A stretch of DNA of 64,000 bases from Caballeronia terrestris (GTDB lineage: Bacteria; Pseudomonadota; Gammaproteobacteria; Burkholderiales; Burkholderiaceae). Below the pieces are notes generated by a model. It saw nothing but the letters and a program-made list of their open reading frames with translations, was not told the origin of the DNA and ran no database searches. The DNA lies in the NCBI RefSeq assembly GCF_001544515.1, contig NZ_FCOL02000002.1, forward strand, positions 1 through 64,000, given 5' to 3'. Below are positions 57,062 to 64,000 of this stretch, piece by piece. Numbering within the stretch: the stretch's first letter is position 1; the number at the start of each line of letters is the position of its first letter. The position numbers and the translations under genes were made by a program.

Positions 57062-58276
57062 ATGCCCACCGACTCTTCCGCCACGCGTCCCAGCGACCTC
57101 GCCCTCACCGGACGCATCGTGTCCGTCGTCGTCTTCACCTTCCTCTGCTATCTGACCATCGGCATCCCGCTCGCGGTGCTGCCGGGTTTCGTGCATACGG
57201 ACCTCGGCTACGGATCGGTGGTGGCGGGCGCGGCGATCAGCGTCCAGTACTTCGCGACGCTCGCCTCGCGTCCGCTCGCGGGCCGTACCGCTGACACGCT
57301 CGGGCCGAAGAAGACGGTGCTCTACGGTCTCACGGCGTGCGCTGTGAGCGGCGTATTCCTGCTCGGGTCAGCGCTCGCGGCGCAGTGGCACGCGGTCAGT
57401 CTCGTGCTCCTGATCGTCGGGCGGCTCGTGCTCGGCTTCGGCGAGAGCTGGGTCGGTACGGGATCGATCACGTGGGGCATCGGGCGCGTCGGGGTATCGA
57501 ATAACGCGAAGGTAATTTCGTGGAACGGCATCGCCACCTATGGCGCGCTCGCGATCGGCGCGCCGCTCGGCGTCGCGATCTATAACGCGATTGGTTTCGC
57601 TGCGCTGGGGTTTATCGTGATCGGGCTCGGCCTCGTCGGCTACTGGCTCGCGACGCGCATGGCGCCCGTGCCGGTCGTGCACGGTGAGCGGCTGTCGTAT
57701 CGCAGCGTGTTCTTCCGCGTGCTGCCGCACGGCATCGGTCTCGCGCTCGGCTCGGCGGGCTTCGGCGCGATCGCGACCTTCATCACGCTCTTTTACGCCG
57801 CGCACAACTGGCCGAACGCAGCGCTCTCGCTCACCGTTTTCGGCACGATGTTCGTCGGCGCGCGGCTGCTGTTCGCGAACACGATCAAGACCTACGGCGG
57901 TTTTCGCGTGGCGATCGTGTCGTTCGCGTTCGAATGCGCGGGCTTGCTGATGCTGTGGCTCTCCGCCGATCCCGCATTCGCGCTGGCCGGCGCCGCGCTG
58001 ACGGGCTTCGGTTTCGCGCTCGTGTTCCCGGCGCTGGGCGTCGAGGCAGTCGGTCTCGTGCCGCCTGCGAGCCGTGGCGCGGCGCTGTCGGCTTATTCGG
58101 TATTCCTCGATTTGTCGCTCGGGCTGACCGGGCCGCTCGCGGGCTATCTCGCGGGCGAGTTCAGCTATGGCTCGGTGTTTCTGTTCGCCGCGCTGGCGGC
58201 GGCGCTGGCGGTGGCGCTGTCGATCGCGCTTTATATGCGCACCGGACGCGGCGTCGGCGGACCGGCGACGGTTTGA
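57062..58276 (+). CDS. MFS transporter (YhhS/YfcJ-like)
   Basis: A 404-residue major facilitator with twelve predicted membrane helices. The motif between helices 2 and 3 is [19 protein letters not shown], the MFS A-type signature. The start at 57062 is chosen by family length; ATG 57026 has a GGGAGA sequence just before it and is a real alternative that adds 12 residues. It is divergent from xdhA and might move purines or a drug, but the sequence does not say. It is followed by a strong terminator. Confidence 0.88.
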   Translation: MPTDSSATRPSDLALTGRIVSVVVFTFLCYLTIGIPLAVLPGFVHTDLGYGSVVAGAAISVQYFATLASRPLAGRTADTLGPKKTVLYGLTACAVSGVFLLGSALAAQWHAVSLVLLIVGRLVLGFGESWVGTGSITWGIGRVGVSNNAKVISWNGIATYGALAIGAPLGVAIYNAIGFAALGFIVIGLGLVGYWLATRMAPVPVVHGERLSYRSVFFRVLPHGIGLALGSAGFGAIATFITLFYAAHNWPNAALSLTVFGTMFVGARLLFANTIKTYGGFRVAIVSFAFECAGLLMLWLSADPAFALAGAALTGFGFALVFPALGVEAVGLVPPASRGAALSAYSVFLDLSLGLTGPLAGYLAGEFSYGSVFLFAALAAALAVALSIALYMRTGRGVGGPATV

Positions 58277-58290
58277 TTGCTTGTGACTGA

Positions 58291-58320
58291 CAAAAACGCT
58301 CGCTTCGGCGAGCGTTTTTG
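58291..58320 (+). terminator. Intrinsic terminator with UUCG loop
   Basis: A perfect 13-bp stem (58291-58303 and 58308-58320) with a TTCG tetraloop; the distal arm ends in a T run. It lies 14 bases after the MFS gene stop. Its symmetry means it could also act on the other strand. Confidence 0.95.
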
Positions 58321-58750
58321 TTGGAGCGCGCGATTCGCATGTCGAAGCATCGGATTTCTATCCTTCACACGAATAGCGGCAGCGCAAACACGCTGGACAG
58401 GGATTTGTATCGATGAAACTATAGACGTGTAGTGGTCGCGTCGAGACCAGCGATTGACGTTTTACGAAACGATGCTTCGAACGAGCGCGCTTGCCCGTCG
58501 CGCAACGCGCGCAACGCATTGCTTAGTCAAAAACGAAGTGAACATTTGAGTGATCGCCGGGTCCGAATGTGAAATTCGAACGAGTAGCGCAAGCCGCGCG
58601 CACGGCATTGAGATACCCTCTTGTAATTGGCTGGTGAATTGCCCCGTGCGAAGAGGGACCCTATCCGGCGGCGCCGCCGCTTCGGACAGCGCCCACGGCG
58701 TTCGCCGGATACGGCATCGACAACAACACATTCAAAACAGGTGAGCGCAA
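58321..58750. other. Intergenic region before Hfq paralogue
   Basis: About 430 bases with no protein gene. It should hold the promoter of the Hfq-like gene, and the length leaves room for a small RNA or a long leader, but I see no specific signature. An AGGTGAG site precedes ATG 58751. Confidence 0.4.
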
Positions 58751-59050
58751 ATGGTTCAGAAACCCGACGAACCTCAGTACGATCTGCTCAACGCCGCCCG
58801 GGAAGAGCGCGTGCGCGTGGCCGTATTTCTCGTCAATGGCATCCGCTTGGTCGGCTATATCGAATCGTTCGACCGGCATGTCGTGATCCTGCGCGCGCCG
58901 ACGGGCGTGCAGGTCGTCTACAAGCACGCCATCTCGACAATCCAGCCGGACACCGGCAAGCCGCCGACCAATCGCCGCCACGACACGCCGCATGGCGACG
59001 ACCGGCCGCCAAGGCGCACGGGCCCCGGCGACGGACATCGACAAGGGTGA
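58751..59050 (+). CDS. Hfq-like RNA chaperone paralogue
   Basis: A 99-residue Sm-like protein. The Sm1 part is [19 protein letters not shown] (23-41) and the Sm2 signature YKHAIST is at 57-63. This clearly belongs to Hfq, which binds small RNAs and mRNA as a hexamer. It differs from canonical Hfq on the rim (REER in place of RRER), in the proximal face (IRL for IKL, SFDRH for SFDQF), and it has a basic, Pro/Gly/Arg/His-rich tail. A main Hfq gene is expected elsewhere, next to hflX or der, so this is likely a second Hfq. Confidence 0.88.
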   Translation: MVQKPDEPQYDLLNAAREERVRVAVFLVNGIRLVGYIESFDRHVVILRAPTGVQVVYKHAISTIQPDTGKPPTNRRHDTPHGDDRPPRRTGPGDGHRQG

Positions 59051-59099
59051 ATTGCAGGCAAGCGCGCGCTGTCATCCGAGTGACACGCGCGTGTCATGG

Positions 59100-59363
59100 C
59101 TAGTTTGTTTTGACGGTCTCGATCCACGGACGGCGCGACAGTACTTCGCGCAGCACCGCCACCAGTTCCTTTTCGCCCGGATGGAAGCCCCATTTGCTGG
59201 TGCCGGCCGCCATCGAAATCATGCTCCACGAGTGCGGCGGAAACCATTCGAACAGCACGGCGCCATTCTCGATGACGCGCAGGCGTGCTGTATCCCGATC
59301 GAAATCCGCGCTTACGGTGGTTCCTTTGTGTTGCGTGCTTGCGCGAGTCAGGCGGTTCAGCAT
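59100..59363 (-). CDS. Small hypothetical protein
   Basis: An 87-residue protein from ATG 59363, supported by an AAGGAG sequence six bases upstream; the longer frame from 59474 has no such site. Sequence features are NRLTRAS, LRVIENGAVLFEWFPPHSWSM and GFHPGEKELVAVLREVL. It lacks a signal peptide. The Trp/Phe-rich centre suggests a small folded domain. Family not recognised. It stands alone between the Hfq paralogue and the aldo/keto reductase. Confidence 0.65.
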   Translation of the reverse strand: MLNRLTRASTQHKGTTVSADFDRDTARLRVIENGAVLFEWFPPHSWSMISMAAGTSKWGFHPGEKELVAVLREVLSRRPWIETVKTN

Positions 59364-59519
59364 CGATCGCTCCTTGGTCTTACCGCGCGCGTCTGCATGG
59401 CGGTATTCGCGCCGGAAAGCCAACGGTCGTCGTGAAGACTTTCGGCGCGTACCGTCATCAGACACGCGACGCAAATTCGCGTCGGTGCGCTAAAGGACAT
59501 AGCGCGAAATGGTGGGTAT

Positions 59520-60365
59520 TTAGAGCATTTCGAGCGAACGTTTGGCTTTCGGCGGCTTGAATTGAGCGTCGATTTTGGCGAGTTCGTCGACGGATAGTTC
59601 TAGTTCCGCCGCCGCGCGATTTTGCTTCAGATGCGCCACGTTCGACGCCTTCGGAATCGAGCACACCTGCGGCTGTTGCATCAGCCACGCGAGCGCAATC
59701 TGGAACGTCGATACACCGCGCGCCGCCGCGATGTCATCGAGCACGCTCTTCTTCGGCAGACGCGCATGATCAACGGGGCTGTACGCCATTGCGGGCAATC
59801 CGCGTTCGCGCAGCCACGGCAGCAGGTCGAATTCCGGTCCGCGGCGCACGACGTTATACAGAACCTGATTCGTCGCACAGGCGTCGCCGCTCGCGAGATC
59901 GAAGAGTTCTTCCATGTCGTCGGTGTCGAAGTTGCTCACGCCCCAGTGGCGGATCTTGCCGTCGCGCTTGAGCTTTTCGAAGCCCGCCACCGCGCCTTTC
60001 AGGTCTTCGCCGCCACGCCAGTGCAGCAGGTACAGGTCGATCCGGTCGGTTTTCAGGCGCTTCAGGCTGCGCTCGCACGCCGCCTGCACGCCGCGTTCCG
60101 TGCCGTTGTGCGGATACACCTTGCTGACGAGAAAGAGGTCGTCGCGCACGGACCCCAGCGCCTCGGCGATCAGCTTCTCGCTTTCGCCGTCGCCATACAT
60201 TTCGGCGGTATCGATGAGCGTCATGCCGAGTTCGACGCCCGCGCGCAGCGCCGCGATTTCTTCCTGCCGCGCGTTGGGCCGCTCACCCATTTCCCAGGTG
60301 CCCTGCCCGAGTTTCGGAATCGCCTCGCCGGTGGGCAAGGTGACGGTTTCAATCGATCGAGTCAT
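59520..60365 (-). CDS. Aldo/keto reductase
   Basis: A 281-residue TIM-barrel oxidoreductase using NADPH. The catalytic tetrad is Asp52, Tyr57, Lys82 and His115 in DTAEMYGDGESE, LVSKVYPHN and LYLLHWRG. The C-terminal SIPKASNVAHLKQN binds the cofactor phosphate. The substrate is unknown. It is a lone gene on the minus strand. Confidence 0.92.
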   Translation of the reverse strand: MTRSIETVTLPTGEAIPKLGQGTWEMGERPNARQEEIAALRAGVELGMTLIDTAEMYGDGESEKLIAEALGSVRDDLFLVSKVYPHNGTERGVQAACERSLKRLKTDRIDLYLLHWRGGEDLKGAVAGFEKLKRDGKIRHWGVSNFDTDDMEELFDLASGDACATNQVLYNVVRRGPEFDLLPWLRERGLPAMAYSPVDHARLPKKSVLDDIAAARGVSTFQIALAWLMQQPQVCSIPKASNVAHLKQNRAAAELELSVDELAKIDAQFKPPKAKRSLEML

Positions 60366-60432
60366 CGTGAGTCCTCCGTTGAACGGCTATCGTACTTCGG
60401 CCGCAACGGGGCGCATTGGTTCGCTCAAGTCG

Positions 60433-62115
60433 CTAAACCAGCCCGACGACGAGCGGCCCGAGCAGAGTCAGCAGGACATTGGCGAGCGCATAGGTGATCG
60501 CGAAGGGAATCGTCGGCACAGCGTTGCCGGCCTTGTCGAGCACGGCGCCGGACGCGGGATTCGCGCTGCGCGAGCCGGTGAGCGCGCCGGCGAGGATCGC
60601 CGCGTTGTCGTAGCGGAGCACGTAGCGGCCGAACAGCATCGTCAGCAGCAGCGGAAAGAGCGTGACGAACACGCCGAGCAGGAAGATCGTCATGCCGCTC
60701 TGCTGCACCGTGACGACCGCCTGCAGCCCCGAACTGATCCCGACGACCGCGACGAACGCAGCGAGCCCGAAGTCCTTCAGCAATTGCGACGCCGCCGACA
60801 GCATCACGCCGTACATCGGATGCTTGCCGCGCATCCAGCCGAACAGAAGCCCCGCCAGCAGGCATCCACCGCCCGAGCCGAGCGTAAGCGGAACGCCGCC
60901 GACATCGACCACGACGAGCCCCATCAGGAGCCCCAGCACGATGCCGACGCCCATGTAGATGAAATCCGTCTTGTTGGTGTACGGCAGCTCGTAGCCGGCG
61001 GCATCGACGGCGCGTTTCGTGTGCTGCGGCGAACCGAAGAAGGTGATCACGTCGCCGTGCTGGAGTTCGGTCTCGGGCAGCACCGGCAGCGGCCGGTCGA
61101 CGCGCCGGATCTCGTGGATGAACACGCCGTGCCGCAAGTCGCAATCGACGGTGGCGCGCACGGCGGCGATCGTCGTATGGTTCATGCCTTTGCGCGCGAA
61201 CACGCCCTGGCGGCGCTGCATGACGATACTCATGCCGTCGGTGTCGCCGACTTCCTCGCCGAGCTGCGACGCGGCGCCCACCATCACCTCGTGCCGCCCG
61301 ACGACGAGCACGATATCGCCGGCTTCCAGCGTCAGGTCGGCACGCGGCTCGATCGCCTTGCCCGCGCGGCGGATGCGCTCCATCGTGATGAAATCGGCTT
61401 CGGCCGTCTCGACCTGTGCGACGGTGCGCCCTTTCGCGCCGAGCACGCGAAAGGCCCGGCCGACGAGCACCGGCAGCGTGGACACCTGCCCCTCGCCAGG
61501 CCCAGACGCGCCCGCGAGGGACTTTTCCGCTTCGAGCGCCGCGTCGCGCAGATTCTGGCCCATGAACTTCGGCAAGATGTTCACGCACACGATGATCGCG
61601 CCGAGCGAGCCCAACACGTACGTCACGGCGTAGGCGAACGCGACGTCAGATTGCAACGCCTTCGTCTCGGCGGCCGGAAGACCCAGGCGCGCGATCGCAT
61701 CGCCCGCGGTGCCGATGATCGCCGATTGCGTGAGCGCGCCGCCCGCCAGCCCTGCCGCGAGGCCCTTGTTCAAGCCGAAGACGCGCGCGCAGACGATCAC
61801 GGTGATGAGCGCCGACGCGGCAAGGAACACGGCCATCGCGATCTCGCGCAACGTCTTGCGGTTGAGCGAGTTGAAGAACTGCGGGCCCGAGTCGTAGCCG
61901 ACCGCGTAGATGAAGACGGCGAACATCACGGATTTCACGCCGTTGTCGATCTGCACGCCCGCCTGGCTGATCACGACGGCCGCGAGCAGCGACCCGCCGA
62001 CGCCGCCCAACTGGAACTTGCCGAAATTGATCTGGCCGATCAGATAGCAGATCGCGAGCGCGAGGAACAGCGCGACTTCGGGAGACTTCTGGAAGATCTG
62101 GCGTAGCCAGTCCAT
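60433..62115 (-). CDS. Aspartate:alanine antiporter family transporter (AspT/YidE type)
   Basis: A 560-residue membrane protein with five N-terminal helices, two central TrkA-C (RCK_C) domains (about 215-385) and five to six C-terminal helices. Conserved parts are GYDSGPQFF, TQSAIIGTAGDAI, PYTNKTDFIYMGVG, GSGGGCLLAGLLFGW and SANPASGAVLD. AspT exchanges aspartate for alanine and generates a proton motive force; relatives have unknown substrates. A paralogue lies directly upstream on the same strand, 111 bases away. Confidence 0.9.
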   Translation of the reverse strand: MDWLRQIFQKSPEVALFLALAICYLIGQINFGKFQLGGVGGSLLAAVVISQAGVQIDNGVKSVMFAVFIYAVGYDSGPQFFNSLNRKTLREIAMAVFLAASALITVIVCARVFGLNKGLAAGLAGGALTQSAIIGTAGDAIARLGLPAAETKALQSDVAFAYAVTYVLGSLGAIIVCVNILPKFMGQNLRDAALEAEKSLAGASGPGEGQVSTLPVLVGRAFRVLGAKGRTVAQVETAEADFITMERIRRAGKAIEPRADLTLEAGDIVLVVGRHEVMVGAASQLGEEVGDTDGMSIVMQRRQGVFARKGMNHTTIAAVRATVDCDLRHGVFIHEIRRVDRPLPVLPETELQHGDVITFFGSPQHTKRAVDAAGYELPYTNKTDFIYMGVGIVLGLLMGLVVVDVGGVPLTLGSGGGCLLAGLLFGWMRGKHPMYGVMLSAASQLLKDFGLAAFVAVVGISSGLQAVVTVQQSGMTIFLLGVFVTLFPLLLTMLFGRYVLRYDNAAILAGALTGSRSANPASGAVLDKAGNAVPTIPFAITYALANVLLTLLGPLVVGLV

Positions 62116-62226
62116 CGGGTCCTCGATATATGTCGACCAGTTGGCGCTGTCCGCCAGCGTTTCAGCGCTTACACTGGCCCCATGCGCTTGCTTTGATCCC
62201 GTGCAACATAGGTGCGGCAGGGCCGT

Positions 62227-63903
62227 TCAGCCCATCTTGCTCGCCAGCCCCACCATCAGCGGGCCCATTAGAGGCAGCAGCACGTTCGAAAGCGCATAAG
62301 TAATCGTGTAACCGATGACGGGCGTCGAGTTGCCCGTCACCCCGACGAGTGCGCTGATCGCCGGCGTGCTGCACTGCTGCCCGGCAATCGCGCCGAGCAG
62401 CATCGGCACTTCGAGCTTGAGCAGCCACCGCCCGATCACGAGCGACACGAGCGCCGGCCCGAGCGTAATCACGATGCCCGCGATCGGCAGCGCGACGCCG
62501 TATTCGCGGATCAGCCGGATCGCGTCCGCGCCGGCCGACAGCCCGACCGCCGCGATGAACGTGCAAAGACCGAAGTCCTTCAGAATCTGCGCGGCGGCCG
62601 AAGGCAGCGAGCCGATCAGCGGATAGCGCGAACGAATCCAGCCAAACAGCAGCCCCGCGAGCAGACACCCGCCGCCGGTCCCGAGCGTCACGTCGATACC
62701 GCCGACGCGCGCGCTCAGCCGCCCGAACGCGATCCCGACCAGCGCGCCGAGCCCGAGGAACACGAAGTCGGTTTTCTGCGTCGCGCGCACGACGTAGCCG
62801 AGCTTCGCCGCGCCGCGCGCCACGTCGTCGCGCGCGCCGACGAGCGTCAGCACGTCCCCGCGATGCAGTTGCGTGCCGGGCAGCGCCGGAATCGTGCTGT
62901 CGAGGCGCGTGACGGTCGAGATGAACACGCCGCGCGCATCGGCGGGCGCCGCGCGCTCGCGCACTTGCGCGACGGTCAGGCCGTCCACGCCGCGGTGCGT
63001 GAGCATGACGTCGAGCTTGTCGGCGTAGGCATCGGCGATATCGGCGCTGAACACTTCCTCGCCGATCTCCGGAATCGCCTGCACCACGGCTTCGCGCCGC
63101 CCGCCGATCAGAATGCGGTCGTCCGAGCACGACCGCTGGCTGCGCTTTGATCACCGAGCGGCTGCGCATCACGCGCTGCACGCTGACGTTGTGCCCGTAA
63201 CGCTTTTCGATGTCGCCAATGCTCTGTCCCGCCGCGACCGTCACCTTCAGCTCGCGTCCGACGAGCGGCTGTGCGGCGAGGCTTTGCCCCTCGCCGAGCG
63301 CGCCGTCGCCGCCCAGCTTGCGCCAGATGCGTTCGGCTTCCTCGCGCAGCTTCACGCGCAGGATGAGCGGCGCGAACTGGCTCGTGAACAGCACGATGGT
63401 GACGAGCCCGACAGGTAGCTCACGCTGTAGGCGGTGACGATGTTCGCCTGCAGGCACGCGGTATCGGCAGCGGAAAGCCCCAGCCGGCCGATCGCTTCCG
63501 ACGCCGTGCCGACGACCGCCGATTCCGTCGCGGCGCCCGCGAGCAGGCCCGCCGCGGTGCCGGGGTCGAGCCTGAGCAGCGCCACGGCCCCGAGCACGAG
63601 CCCGATCACGACGACCATTTCCACGATGGACAAGAAGCCGTAACGCCAGCCCCGGCCGATGTTGGCGAAGAATTGCGGGCCGCCGGTAAAGCGAAGGGCG
63701 AAAATGAAAAGGGCAAAAGCGATATTTTTTAAATCAGGGGACATACGGGCGCCGCTTTGTCCGAGTATAAGCGCGACAATCAGCGTTCCGCACACGCCGC
63801 CGAGTTGAATCGGACCGATTTTGAAGGAGCCGAATAAATAGCCGATGGCAAGGCTGGCAAACAATGCGATTTCGGGCTGCGCCGCGAGCAGATGCCAAAG
63901 CAT
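62227..63903 (-). pseudogene. AspT-family antiporter paralogue with two frameshifts
   Basis: The full domain order of an AspT-type transporter is present, but in three frames. Residues 1-167 run from ATG 63903 to about SYL at 63412, where one base appears missing. The next frame carries VGLVTIVLFTSQFAPLILR to about 63122, where the frame shifts again before DDRILIGGRREAVVQAI. The last part runs to the stop at 62227, with TQKTDFVFLGLG and GTGGGCLLAGLLFGW intact. Either the gene is dead, or the two shifts are sequencing errors, since all other residues look well preserved. Confidence 0.85.
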
Positions 63904-64000
63904 TACTTATTCTCGGTGGTGAACGGAACCGACGTCATTGACGGTAAGGTTATTGCTTGTCTCCATAATGGTGCAGATTCGTAAGGCGACTTATCCGTAC

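Overview
The window reads as a beta-proteobacterial chromosome of the family Burkholderiaceae, most like Paraburkholderia, Caballeronia or Burkholderia. It has high GC with GC-rich wobble positions, an OmpC-type Burkholderia porin, a groESL operon behind a CIRCE operator, a 3-hydroxybutyrate oligomer hydrolase, the order yqgE-ruvX-pyrR-pyrB-pyrC'-plsC, and an Hfq paralogue. This is inferred from gene content, not from a search. I saw no rRNA, tRNA, CRISPR array or intact insertion sequence.

Layout. (1) 1-1759: a decayed edge with a strong hairpin, a TPR-like gene remnant, a scrap of a glycosidase-like beta-propeller and the N-terminal stub of another gene. (2) 1756-14821: a surface-polysaccharide (O-antigen type) locus: sugar epimerase, a methyltransferase-GT4-RgpF fusion, the Wzt/Wzm ABC exporter, a tandem GT2 enzyme, a rhamnosyltransferase, and rfbBACD for dTDP-L-rhamnose. 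(3) 15138-26521: housekeeping genes: apaH, plsC, the pyr operon with a catalytically dead dihydroorotase homologue, ruvX, yqgE, photolyase, an unknown helical protein, rubredoxin, thiD, a DUF72 protein and a small secreted protein. (4) 26631-28806: groEL, groES and their promoter with CIRCE.

(5) 28.8-42.35 kb: an AT-richer accessory island of glycan genes: two methyltransferases, three glycosyltransferases, an acyltransferase, a second epimerase, and two clearly decayed genes (a GT2 enzyme and an NDP-hexose 2,3-dehydratase). Two island proteins, and the large fusion enzyme of the rfb locus, carry the same module of about 40 residues, built around W/YY-x(5)-PDVA ... P-L-x-H-Y/F ... G-x(2)-EGR. 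This is the most interesting under-described feature. (6) 42.5-52.3 kb: DUF2242 lipoprotein, porin, oligomer hydrolase, BON protein, an orphan TAXI-type binding protein, a thioredoxin-fold isomerase, a LysR regulator and an orphan XRE regulator. (7) 52.4-56.8 kb: xdhA-xdhB-xdhC for purine oxidation, with XdhC reduced to its Rossmann half. (8) 57-64 kb: MFS transporter, Hfq paralogue, aldo/keto reductase, and two tandem AspT-family antiporters, the second with two frameshifts.

How they work together. RfbBACD supply dTDP-rhamnose, the glycosyltransferases assemble a rhamnose-containing chain and Wzm/Wzt export it. The island looks like a second, partly dismantled set of glycan genes. The dead 2,3-dehydratase would have used the product of RfbB, so the strain or its ancestor probably once made a 2-deoxy or 2,6-dideoxy sugar.
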